Shown here: positions 1-9,800 of the stretch, in pieces
Numbering within the stretch: position 1 is the first letter of the stretch
Layout: every line of letters begins with the position of its first letter
Assembly (NCBI RefSeq): GCF_024436435.1
Contig: NZ_JAFMZP010000004.1
Span: 186,001 to 250,000 of the forward strand
Source: Desertivirga xinjiangensis
GTDB lineage: Bacteria; Bacteroidota; Bacteroidia; Sphingobacteriales; Sphingobacteriaceae
Direction of reading: 5' to 3'
DNA length: 64,000 nucleotides
The notes under the pieces: generated by a model
Told to the model about the DNA's origin: nothing
Seen by the model: the letters and a program-made list of their open reading frames with translations, nothing else
Database searches by the model: none
Position numbers and translations under genes: made by a program

Positions 1-1613
1 GCGAAAAAGAGCTTCCTGGCAAGCTTAAAAATATTGTCGATGTAAGTAGACATGGCGTACTGCCAAACGGCTCACAGGATTGTACTGAGCGTGTACAGCA
101 GATTATTGACAGCTTGGGAAAGGCTGGTGGTGGAACAGTTTGGTTTCCAAAGGGCCGGTACTTGTTGAATATGGACAGTACCCAAAAGAAATTTATTCAG
201 ATAAATTATAGTAATATAATTATAAAAGGAGAAGGGCAGGGAAAAGATGGTTCCGTTTTTTTTATGGGAAATGACCTTTTACAATTTGACAGGCATCCCT
301 GGCTTTCCCCTTTCTTATTCCAAACAGCTTACAGCCTCCAAGGCTCGGATGGTTTCTGGGGAATTGATTATCCTGAAGCAACCAAAGCTCAGCTAGAAAA
401 ACAACCCAAACAAAAAGGAATTTTCTATACGGCGAAAATACTCACTCAAGTTTCTGCCGCGGCGAGTAAAGGCTCTCAAATTATTAAGGTTAAATCAAGT
501 TCCGGAATCAAAGCCGGCGATGTAATTCTTATGGGGATGTATAACACCTCTGCCGATGGAAATCTTATTAAAGAACTTTTAAAGCCGTATAAAAACTTTG
601 AAGCCCATCATAAAGTAGCTAATGAGGCCGGGATTTTAAAAGCTCCTAGTTTTCAATGGCTAGTAGAGGTAGAGAGCGTGGTTAACTCGTCAACAATTAA
701 ATTGAGGCAACCATTGCGTCAGGACATTAAAATGGTCTATCAACCGGTTATTGCAGAGGCGCCCATGCTTAAGGAAATAGGTATAGAGGACATTCGTATT
801 GAAAGCGCCTGGAAAGGTGTTTATTGTCACCATGGATGCCTTAAATCTACCAAATATGAAAGTGCTATGATGGATTATGGCTGGAATGCCATAAACTTCT
901 GCAGGGTTGCCCATGGTTGGATAAAGAATGTAACGATGGTTGATTTCACAAACCCGACCTATCTTTTGGATAGCCGAAATCTGACAGTTACCGGACTTAG
1001 GATGGAAGGCCATGACGGACATTCCGGGATCAAAATATATGGTCATGCTTCAGATAACTTGATTCAGAACTCAGATTTTTATAGTAATTATACGCATATT
1101 TTGAGCGGAGAGGGAAATGCAATGGGGAATGTTTTTACCTCAATCAATTATCATCGTTCTGATAAGGTGCCTGGTGATTTTGACTTTCATGGTTTTATAG
1201 ACGGGAGATTTTCGCCACCTTCACACAATCTTTTTGAGAATATTAAAGGATTCCATCAGATCTCGGGTGGTGGGGGTGTGAGTAAATTGCCTCATGCCGG
1301 TAATTATAACACCTGGTGGAATATTGAAACGAAAGGACATAAGTCGTCAAGAGAAGTGTTTGTATCCTGGCTTTGGCAATCTGCTGCATACAATCATCCT
1401 GAAAAAGATCATCATAAATTATATTCAAAAAGCATCCTAATTGGCTACTTTAGTCCCGATATCAAACTTGAGCTCAATGGTAGCACGGTCGATACAAGAG
1501 ATGATTGGGTTTATACCGAGTTTTTTAACAAAGGACGAGTGGCTCCATCTTCTTTATATAAGGCACAGTTTCTATTGAGGCACAAAAGTAAGGACGCGAA
1601 GTTGACTAATTGA
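1..1613 (+). CDS. Secreted right-handed beta-helix protein (Pectate_lyase_3/DUF4955-like), 5' end outside window
   Basis: The reading frame is open from base 3, so the true start lies left of the window; a TTG at 114 is only an internal codon. The first visible residues (VDVSRHGVLPNGS, then GGGTVWFPKGRY) are the opening strand of the pectate-lyase-3 / GH28-like beta-helix family, followed by many short strands ending in Asn- and Gly-rich turns. Such proteins cleave or bind acidic polysaccharides outside the cytoplasm. The C-terminal part looks like the DUF4955 type. No catalytic residues can be assigned with confidence, so it may be a lyase, a hydrolase or a binding protein. It lies 73 bases before the GH3 gene on the same strand and probably belongs to the same polysaccharide locus. 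Confidence 0.75.
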   Translation, partial: EKELPGKLKNIVDVSRHGVLPNGSQDCTERVQQIIDSLGKAGGGTVWFPKGRYLLNMDSTQKKFIQINYSNIIIKGEGQGKDGSVFFMGNDLLQFDRHPWLSPFLFQTAYSLQGSDGFWGIDYPEATKAQLEKQPKQKGIFYTAKILTQVSAAASKGSQIIKVKSSSGIKAGDVILMGMYNTSADGNLIKELLKPYKNFEAHHKVANEAGILKAPSFQWLVEVESVVNSSTIKLRQPLRQDIKMVYQPVIAEAPMLKEIGIEDIRIESAWKGVYCHHGCLKSTKYESAMMDYGWNAINFCRVAHGWIKNVTMVDFTNPTYLLDSRNLTVTGLRMEGHDGHSGIKIYGHASDNLIQNSDFYSNYTHILSGEGNAMGNVFTSINYHRSDKVPGDFDFHGFIDGRFSPPSHNLFENIKGFHQISGGGGVSKLPHAGNYNTWWNIETKGHKSSREVFVSWLWQSAAYNHPEKDHHKLYSKSILIGYFSPDIKLELNGSTVDTRDDWVYTEFFNKGRVAPSSLYKAQFLLRHKSKDAKLTN

Positions 1614-1658
1614 GGACTCTATATTTTTGACGGATTCTTATTAATAGCTGATTAAAAG

Positions 1659-1672
1659 ACACACACACACAC
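1659..1672 (+). repeat. (AC)7 dinucleotide run just before the GH3 start
   Basis: Seven AC units lie 14 bases before the GH3 start codon. Dinucleotide runs in this position can slip and change promoter or leader spacing. At seven units this one is short, so any phase variation is only a possibility. Confidence 0.7.
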
Positions 1673-1686
1673 ATATTGTAAGTTCA

Positions 1687-4089
1687 ATGAAATTTCTGTT
1701 TTTATTATTATCTTTTTTGAGTTTTACAACAGTTTCATTTGCCCAAAAGCAATCCATCTACAAAAAAGGCTGGATTGACTTTAATAAAAATGGTAAAAAG
1801 GACATCTTTGAAGACCCTTCTCAAGAGATAGAAAAGAGAGTTCAAGATCTTCTTTCGCAAATGACACTGGAGGAAAAGACCAATCAAACTGCTACTTTAT
1901 ATGGCTTTGGCAGGGTATTAAAGGATGAACTCCCTACTCCTCAATGGAAGCAAATGATCTGGAAAGATGGCATAGCCAATATTGATGAACATCTTAACGG
2001 ACTTGCCTATCATCCCAGATCGAAAACCGCTTATTCTTATCCCCATAGTAAACACGCAACTGCGATAAATACCGTGCAGAAATGGTTTGTAGAAGAAACC
2101 CGTTTAGGCATTCCGGTCGATTTCTCGAATGAAGGGATACACGGGCTTAATCACGACAGGGCTACACCATTACCTGCCCCTATTTCAATTGGCAGCACCT
2201 GGAATAAGAAACTCGTTAATCAGGCAGGAACCATAGCTGGAAGAGAAGCTAAGGCACTGGGTTATACAAACGTATATGCACCTATCCTGGATCCGGCAAG
2301 AGATCCGCGTTGGGGACGGGTGGTTGAGTGTTATGGAGAAAACCCTTTTCACATCGCAGAGATGGGTAAACAAATGGTTCTAGGCATTCAAAGTCAGGGA
2401 GTGGCTTCCACATTAAAACATTATGCAGTGTACAGTATCCCGAAAGGGGGAAGAGATGGAAATGCCCGTACGGATCCGCATGTGGCACCGAGGGAAATGT
2501 ACCAGCTTTATCTTTATCCCTTCATGAAAGTAATTAAGGAGGCAGCTCCTATGGGCGTGATGAGTAGTTACAATGATTGGGATGGTGTTCCTGTTACGGG
2601 AAGTTATTTTTTTCTGACGGAGTTATTGCGTCATAAATTCGGATTTAATGGTTATGTGGTTTCTGATAGTGAGGCGGTAGAATATATCGAAACGAAGCAT
2701 CATGTGGTCGACGATTATAAAGGGGCAGTTAAGCAAGCTGTTGAAGCAGGACTCGACGTAAGAACGAATTTCACCTTGCCGGATGATTATATTCTTCCTT
2801 TAAGGGAGTTGGTCAGAGAGGGGAAGGTGTCTATGAAGACACTTGATGAACGTGTAGCAAATGTACTAAGAGTAAAATTAAGACTTGGACTTTTTGAACA
2901 GCCTTATGTTGCAGATCCCAAGTCTGCAGATAAATTGGTACACACTACTAGCGATGAAGCACTCTCCCTGGAAATAAACCGTCAGTCGGTCGTGTTATTA
3001 AAAAATGAGAACAATTTGCTTCCGCTTGATCGTTCAAAATTAAAAAACATCTTAGTTACCGGTCCGCTGGCTAACGAAAAGAATTATACCACCAGTCGTT
3101 ATGGACCTTCAAACAATGATGTAGTAACTGTCTTGGATGGTATCAAAGCATATGTAGGGAACTCAATACAAGTAAATTACGAAAAGGGCTGTGATGTGGT
3201 AGATGCTACATGGCCCGAAAGTGAGATCATTCCCACCCCGCTAACGGCAGAGGAAAAGAGTGCCATCGACAAGGCGGTTTTACAAGCGGCAAAAGCCGAA
3301 GTAATCATAGCGGTAGTGGGAGAGGATGAAAAGCGTGTAGGCGAAAGTTTATCCAGAACCGGATTAAACCTTCCTGGAAGACAACTTCAATTGTTACAGG
3401 CTCTGCACGCAACCGGAAAACCGGTAGTGATGGTCACAATAAATGGTCAGCCGCTAACCATTAACTGGGAGAATCGTTATTTGCCTGCTATTTTGGAAGC
3501 CTGGTTTCCTGGGCCTCAAAGTGGAAGAGTAGTTGCTGAAACCTTATTTGGCGAGAACAACCCCGGTGGAAAACTGCCGGTAACTTTCCCTAAATCAATT
3601 GGGCAGCTGGAATATAACTTTCCCTATAAACCTGCATCACATGCAGGGCAGCCAAGCGATGGTCCTAACGGTTATGGAAAAACCCGGGTAAACGGTGCTT
3701 TATATCCTTTTGGTTTTGGCTTAAGTTATACCACGTTTGAGTACAGTAACCTGAAGTTAAGTTCAGCTGCGATTAATCCGGCAGCGACTATTGAAGTGTC
3801 TGCAGATATCACCAATACAGGTAAGCTTACAGGAGACGAGGTGGTCCAGTTATATGTAAAGGATATGGTTAGTAGTGTTACTACTTACGAGTTCGATCTG
3901 AGAGGCTTTGAGCGGATCAGGCTAAAGCCTGGTGAAACGCGGACGGTAATATTTACGCTAAAGCCGGATGATCTAGCCCTGCTGGATAAGAACATGAACT
4001 GGACTGTTGAGCCTGGAAAGTTTAAGATTATGGTGGGAAGCTCATCAGAAGACATTCGACTGAATAGTGAACTTATAGTTAAACCGTAA
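1687..4089 (+). CDS. Glycoside hydrolase family 3 beta-glucosidase/xylosidase, secreted
   Basis: This 800-residue protein has a signal peptide ending near FAQ (residue 20) and the full GH3 layout: a TIM barrel from about 45 to 400, an alpha/beta sandwich to about 650 and a C-terminal Fn3-like domain. The nucleophile is expected at Asp327 in VVSDSEAVEY. The acid/base glutamate is expected in the GES(L)SRTG segment near residue 550, ahead of LNLPGRQ. GH3 enzymes remove terminal beta-linked sugars from oligosaccharides, here probably in the periplasm. The substrate cannot be read from sequence. It shares a locus with a beta-helix protein, a GH20 and a GH16, so it likely finishes off oligosaccharides released by those enzymes. 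It converges with GH20. Confidence 0.93.
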   Translation: MKFLFLLLSFLSFTTVSFAQKQSIYKKGWIDFNKNGKKDIFEDPSQEIEKRVQDLLSQMTLEEKTNQTATLYGFGRVLKDELPTPQWKQMIWKDGIANIDEHLNGLAYHPRSKTAYSYPHSKHATAINTVQKWFVEETRLGIPVDFSNEGIHGLNHDRATPLPAPISIGSTWNKKLVNQAGTIAGREAKALGYTNVYAPILDPARDPRWGRVVECYGENPFHIAEMGKQMVLGIQSQGVASTLKHYAVYSIPKGGRDGNARTDPHVAPREMYQLYLYPFMKVIKEAAPMGVMSSYNDWDGVPVTGSYFFLTELLRHKFGFNGYVVSDSEAVEYIETKHHVVDDYKGAVKQAVEAGLDVRTNFTLPDDYILPLRELVREGKVSMKTLDERVANVLRVKLRLGLFEQPYVADPKSADKLVHTTSDEALSLEINRQSVVLLKNENNLLPLDRSKLKNILVTGPLANEKNYTTSRYGPSNNDVVTVLDGIKAYVGNSIQVNYEKGCDVVDATWPESEIIPTPLTAEEKSAIDKAVLQAAKAEVIIAVVGEDEKRVGESLSRTGLNLPGRQLQLLQALHATGKPVVMVTINGQPLTINWENRYLPAILEAWFPGPQSGRVVAETLFGENNPGGKLPVTFPKSIGQLEYNFPYKPASHAGQPSDGPNGYGKTRVNGALYPFGFGLSYTTFEYSNLKLSSAAINPAATIEVSADITNTGKLTGDEVVQLYVKDMVSSVTTYEFDLRGFERIRLKPGETRTVIFTLKPDDLALLDKNMNWTVEPGKFKIMVGSSSEDIRLNSELIVKP

Positions 4090-4093
4090 AAAA

Positions 4094-4136
4094 ACAAGGA
4101 TATCAGCCGACCTTTCAGTTCGGATGATATCCTTGT
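4094..4136 (-). terminator. Intrinsic terminator for the reverse-strand GH20 gene
   Basis: A 12-base-pair perfect stem (4094-4105 with 4125-4136) is extended by an inner CCGA/TCGG pairing. On the reverse strand it is followed by seven U residues, so it suits termination of the GH20 transcript. The forward strand has no T-run, so it is a weaker stop for GH3. Confidence 0.8.
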
Positions 4137-4169
4137 AGAGATATTTCTCAGAAAAATCGGCAATAATCA

Positions 4170-6716
4170 TCAGTTGTGGACAACTACTTTTTTGCCCGAC
4201 CGTCCCTGCCTGGAGAATACTTTTAATGTTATTATGCCTTTATCTTTTATGGCAGAGGTATAAATGGGGCTATTCATAGTTGGCTCGCTTCCATCAGTTG
4301 TATAGCGTATGGTAAAGCCAGGTAACTGAACATTAGCTTTTACCACTCCATTCAGGCATTCTACCCCTGGCTCAGGTATCCGATAGCTAAAACCTCCTTT
4401 GTAAAAAGCCAGTCTGGGAAGTTCTCTTAAACCAATTGTGCTGGTAAATTTATTCCATGCTGTCTTATACCGGTGGTCTGTAAAGATTGTGCCATTCAGG
4501 TTTGACCATGCCGGTTCCTTAGCCCATGCCCGCTCAGCTACACCTAATAACTTAGGAAGCAGCATGTATTCAAGCAAACTGTCTTGTACAATAGTCTCTG
4601 TCCAAAGAGCAGATTGTAAACCTACAATGTTTTTTATAGCCGATTGCTTCAGCGCATCCTTATTTTTAAAGAACTCCTGCGAAACAGCTTCACCATACTC
4701 ATTCTCTGTGGTGGTGAGGTAATAGTTATAAGGGATAAAATAAAAAGGCTTGTCTACATTCACAAAACCGGCCCAATTCATACCATGCTCATAAAAACTG
4801 TTATTATAAGCCATATCCAGGTACATGTTAGTCACATTAGAAAGCACCACCTTGAAGCCCGCGTTGGCGAGCTTATAAGCCAGGTCTTCTGCTCCTGTTC
4901 CGATGATATTATTCCAAACATCAGTGGTGTAGCCACGATTCGCAACCGAGGGATCTAATACCCATTTTTTCTTTCCGCCTAGAACCATTCTTTTAAGGCC
5001 GATTTCCTCCCATCCATACAGGTGCAGATTATTCTCCTTCAGAATGTCGTTTACTTTTCCGTAATAATATTTCCACATTCCATAGACTGTTTTTATGCTG
5101 GTATCCCGCGAAAGCAGGGAATTCACAGCCGGAGATTTGGCCCAAACACCCTCTGGCACTTCATCCCCACCCATATGAATCATCTTAAGGGGCGCATTAG
5201 CATCAACATACATTTTCACCAATTCATTAGTGACCTTTCTGATGAAATTATAAGTAGAGGGGAGTGCTGGATTGATTACATTATCCGTCCATCCCTGAAC
5301 AGATCGGTATACTGAACTATCTGAAAGATCGCGAAGCATAAACTGTTCGGCCTCCGTCTTCAAGCCTTTACTGAGATATTTGTGATAACGGGCATCCATT
5401 GATTTTATAGCAGCCCTGGCATGCCCGGGGCTTTCTATCTCAGGGATGACACAAATATGTCTGGCAGTAGCGTATCTTAGAATCTCCAGGTAATCATTTC
5501 GACTGAAATAGCCGCTTCCAAAACGATTGTTGCTATCCGGTCCGGAGCCGTAGGCTGGGGGAAGCATTTGGTATATATCAGCAGAATGTCCTCTCCTGGC
5601 CCCCACTTCAGTTAGTTCGGGCAAACCTGGGATCTCAATTCTCCATCCTTCATCATCCGTTAAGTGAAAGTGTAAAACATTCATTTTATAGAGCGCCATA
5701 AGGTCAAGCACTTTAAGGACTTTTTCTTTGGATTGAAAATTCCGGGCTACATCAAGCATGAATGCCCGGTGTCCAAACCTTGGGGCGTCACTAACTTCAA
5801 GTGCAGGTATAGAAATATTTTCCTTCCTGGTTGCCCATGCTTCTGGAGGTAGTAAAATCTTTAACGACTGTATTCCATAGAATATTCCGGAAGCCTCCGA
5901 TGCTGTGATGGTAATTCCTTTAGTGGCAGATTTTAATAGGTAGCCACCAGCAGGAGAATCCCCCAAAGCCAACTCTATGGCTGGCGAGGAGGTTCTTTGT
6001 GTAGAAATTACCGGCTTGGTCCCTAGAACTTCAGCGAGTTCACTCGCTAGAAGTTCTGCCTCCATTCTGAATTTGACAGGAGACACAATTATAGTTTTAC
6101 TCGTTAACTCGAAAGACCCTTTCTGTCTGATGTAACTAACCGGACTTGGAAATATTAAAGAAGGTTCAGCTGCGGGCAGCGTATTTAATTGTTCATTTTT
6201 TTTATATGATGCTAAAGCAACTGCCGGTTCAATGCTGATATCCAGGGAAGTAGTGTTTTTTAGTAAGTAACCTTTGCCGGGTTCATTGTCATATACCAGA
6301 TAAAATCCAGAGGGGACTTCTGTGAAGTTACGGATATCGGGTACAGAAATATTTATTTTGAAGCTCTCGCCTGGTTTCAAAGAATTCAAACCCGGCTTTA
6401 CGCTGATTCTGAAACGATCACCGTTTATATGACTTATGTGATATTTGAGAGAATCAGCGCCAGCTGAAAATGGCTTTTTAATTGAATTAAAATAGAGAGA
6501 CCATCCGGTAACCGGGATATTAATGCCGCCGTTGTTTTTAAGTAGTAACACAGGCTGACGTGTGGCTTTCTGCGTATTTATTTCCCAGCTATAAATCAAA
6601 GCATTTTGGTAGCCAGGGGTATTGCTTTGTGCTATACTATTCGAATTCAGTAAGGTAGAAAGCAGCAGGGTTAGTACTACACTGCTCTGAGCTCTTATAA
6701 ATGACAAAAATTGCAT
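4170..6716 (-). CDS. Beta-N-acetylhexosaminidase, glycoside hydrolase family 20
   Basis: This 848-residue exported enzyme removes terminal N-acetylglucosamine or N-acetylgalactosamine from glycans. A signal peptide (to about residue 30) is followed by a chitobiase-type N-terminal beta domain (about 40-190), the GH20 N-terminal domain (about 195-320) and the catalytic barrel (about 325-700). The hallmark Asp-Glu pair lies in HMGGDEVPEG near residue 517; the Asp positions the substrate N-acetyl group and the Glu is the general acid. A small C-terminal chitobiase-like domain (about 760-848) contains FTIRYTTDGSEP. It lies 88 bases downstream of the hybrid regulator on the same strand and may be co-transcribed with it. 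A GH20 beside GH16 and GH3 suggests that the glycan contains HexNAc. Confidence 0.95.
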   Translation of the reverse strand: MQFLSFIRAQSSVVLTLLLSTLLNSNSIAQSNTPGYQNALIYSWEINTQKATRQPVLLLKNNGGINIPVTGWSLYFNSIKKPFSAGADSLKYHISHINGDRFRISVKPGLNSLKPGESFKINISVPDIRNFTEVPSGFYLVYDNEPGKGYLLKNTTSLDISIEPAVALASYKKNEQLNTLPAAEPSLIFPSPVSYIRQKGSFELTSKTIIVSPVKFRMEAELLASELAEVLGTKPVISTQRTSSPAIELALGDSPAGGYLLKSATKGITITASEASGIFYGIQSLKILLPPEAWATRKENISIPALEVSDAPRFGHRAFMLDVARNFQSKEKVLKVLDLMALYKMNVLHFHLTDDEGWRIEIPGLPELTEVGARRGHSADIYQMLPPAYGSGPDSNNRFGSGYFSRNDYLEILRYATARHICVIPEIESPGHARAAIKSMDARYHKYLSKGLKTEAEQFMLRDLSDSSVYRSVQGWTDNVINPALPSTYNFIRKVTNELVKMYVDANAPLKMIHMGGDEVPEGVWAKSPAVNSLLSRDTSIKTVYGMWKYYYGKVNDILKENNLHLYGWEEIGLKRMVLGGKKKWVLDPSVANRGYTTDVWNNIIGTGAEDLAYKLANAGFKVVLSNVTNMYLDMAYNNSFYEHGMNWAGFVNVDKPFYFIPYNYYLTTTENEYGEAVSQEFFKNKDALKQSAIKNIVGLQSALWTETIVQDSLLEYMLLPKLLGVAERAWAKEPAWSNLNGTIFTDHRYKTAWNKFTSTIGLRELPRLAFYKGGFSYRIPEPGVECLNGVVKANVQLPGFTIRYTTDGSEPTMNSPIYTSAIKDKGIITLKVFSRQGRSGKKVVVHN

Positions 6717-6804
6717 TCACAAAGCTATCACAGATCTCATTCTGCAATTTTCCAATAATCCGGATTCAATGTAATGCAGTTCTTATTTATGTTCCCAATG
6801 TATA

Positions 6805-9800
6805 CTATAGTGCAATATGTTTCGCTTCTGCGGGATTCTTTCTTAGAGAAGTTATATATTCTTTCGGTGTAAGCTTATACTGTTTCGTAAAGCTTTTCGA
6901 AAAATAGGATGGCGTTGCAAAACCAACTTCATAAGCGATCTGGCTAATGTTCAGCTTGCCTTCCTGCAGGTACTTTAATGCTTTTTTAAGCCGTATATTT
7001 TTGATGAAGTCGTGCACGCCCATGCCTGTGAGAGTTTTAAACTTTGCATACAAGACCGTGCGGCTCATTGCTGCGTGTTCACTCAGTTTTTTATAATCCA
7101 GGTCCGCCTGTGATAGGTTCTCTTCAATAAATAAACTCATTTTCTCAAGGAACTCGCGGTCAATCTTATTATAATCCAGGTCCTCTGGTATTAGCTGATC
7201 AGCCAGCGTATATTTTCTTTTAACGTTTTCCTGGTTATGAATGAGATTATAGATAACTCTGAAAAGGATTTGGGTATTTATAGGTTTCGTAATATAAATA
7301 TCAGCTCCTGCCTCATATCCGGAGATCTGGCTTTCCTGGTTACTTTCTCCGGTTAACATTAACAAGGGTATATGGCTCGTGAGAATATTTGTTTTCATCT
7401 TATGACAAAACTCAAGGCCGTTCATTACAGGCATAATCAAATCTGAAATGATGAGGTCAGGCTGGCAATCAGATGCAGTCTTAATACCATCCAGCCCGTC
7501 CTGAGCTTCGAATATTTCAAAGACTCCTGATAATAAAAGCTTCAGATAATTTCGAATCTGCGGATTGTCGTCTACGATCAGTATTCGTTTTCCCTTCAAA
7601 ACCTGCCTTTGGCCCGGAGGTAATGTGTATTCGATATCTGCACTATTTATTTGTTCAGTTTCTGTAATTGCCGTTACGGTTTTTTGCTGACCAGATAAGC
7701 TCGTTTCCTGTGGAGAAACACTCTTAGAAGATTTAGGTAAGCTTATGATAAACATTGAGCCTTTACCGGGGATACTTTGGATGGACAAAATCCCCTGGTT
7801 AGCCTTAATGAAATCCTTACAGATCTGCAGTCCTAAGCCTGTCCCCGTTTCACCCGCTGTCCCAAGAGACGCCTGCGCCTTGCTCTGACCTAGTTGTTCA
7901 ATTTGCTGGGCAGACATGCCGATCCCGCTGTCTATGATAATGATATCGAAATGATCTTCAGTTTCTGCCGAGGTGATTTCAATTTCGCCGGCTACTGGCG
8001 TAAACTTTATACTGTTTCCTAAAATATTCCGGATAACGGTATTGATCATTTGATAATCAGCATAGATCATATGTCTGCTGTCGACATCCACACGGCAGTT
8101 TATATTCTTGTTGGCTAACTGGATCTGAGCCAGGTAAACATTTTTTACCACTAGTTCATGCAGGCTAAGGTCTGCAGGTTGACAATGCAGCTCTTTCGAC
8201 TGTGTCCTGGCCCAGTCAAGTAGGTTGGTTACGAGCGAGTTTACAGAATTTGATGAGCGGCTTATATCATATACGTAAGAAGAAATTTCTGAAGGCCCAA
8301 GTTGATTGAGCCTGTTTTTAAGCAAGTCAGCGAGTCCGCTTAATGCGGAAACAGGGTTTTTAAGGTCGTGAGCCAGGATGGAAAAGAACCTGTCTTTGGT
8401 CTGATTGCTGATCTCAAGTTCTTTAACCGTAGATTCCAGTTTGTGATTTTGAACAACGATGTGCTCCTGTTGTTGAAGGATCTTATCTGTTTTTCGTACG
8501 ATCTCCTTATTTACTTCTTCCAGGTTTTCATTCTGGAGTTTGATTTTCTCATTGCTTTCGAGAAGAAATGCGTTGCTTTCTGAGAGTTCATGAGTACGAA
8601 GCCTTACTTCTTTCTCAAGCTGCCTGTTCCTATTTTTAATTGAAGAAAGGCGCAGATAGAAGATGCTGATCACAATGCCCGACGCGGCCAGAAAAAGTAA
8701 AGTTTTAAACCACCAGGTTTTCCAGAAAGGAGGAGTGATTATAAGCCGGATACTTGCGGTTTGATTAGACCACTCCTTGTTATTTTTAAGACCTCTCACC
8801 TTAAGAACATATTCCCCGGGGTCGAGATTTGTGTAGGTTAAACTGTTGCGTGTACCCAGTTTGTGCCATTGATTCTCAAAGCCTTCAAGCTTGTATTGGT
8901 ATTGTTTCTTCTCATTCGAAGTATAATTTAAGGAAGCAAATTCGAAGGAAAATGATGACTGTTCATAGGAAAGTATAATCTTTTTTGCATCACTTACTGC
9001 CATTTTTAAGGGAGAATGATCCTCTTCATTTTGAGCAACAGAAACATCCTCATTAAATAGTTGAAACCGGGTGAAAAAAATAGGCGGATCATAATTAACG
9101 GGACTAATCTTTTCGGGATTGAAGAGATTGAATCCATTCCGGCCACCGAAGTAAATTTGTCCCGTATGGTCAATGCACTTGGCATATTTAAACTCATCAG
9201 CCTGTAATCCGTCAGCGGTTGAAAAGATTTCAAACCTCTTGCTTTTGGGATCAAACTTGGTCAGACCCTTGTTCGTGCTTATCCACAGTATGCCTTTTTT
9301 ATCGCCAATTACGGCGCCTATTGCATCATTTGATAAGCCATTTTCAGAGAAATAAGCATTATTGACCAGTCTGTCCTGGTCAAAGTGGTTTAATCCGAAG
9401 TTAGTGCCAATCCAAAGTTTTCCATCTTCGTCGTCCCAAATGGATGTGACACCGTCGTTGCTGAGCTTCTCGCTGTCCTTGCCGTAATACTTTGTGGAAG
9501 ACGTATAGGCAGTGAAATTATTATCTCGTTCATTGAATTTATTCAGGCCGCCACCATCGGTGCCGATCCAGATTGTTCCCCTGCGGTCTTCATGAATCGT
9601 CAGAATATGATTGCTGCTGATACTTTTGCTGTTGGTGGCCTGGTTGATAAAACGTGTGAAGGATTCTGTCTTTTCATCGTACAAGTTTAACCCACCTCCA
9701 TAGGTACCTACCCAGATCCGGTTTCTACTGTCCCTGAATATTGAGAAAGCATAATTACTGCTTAGGCTTGTCGGGTCTGCCGGGTTATTCCTGAAGTGTT

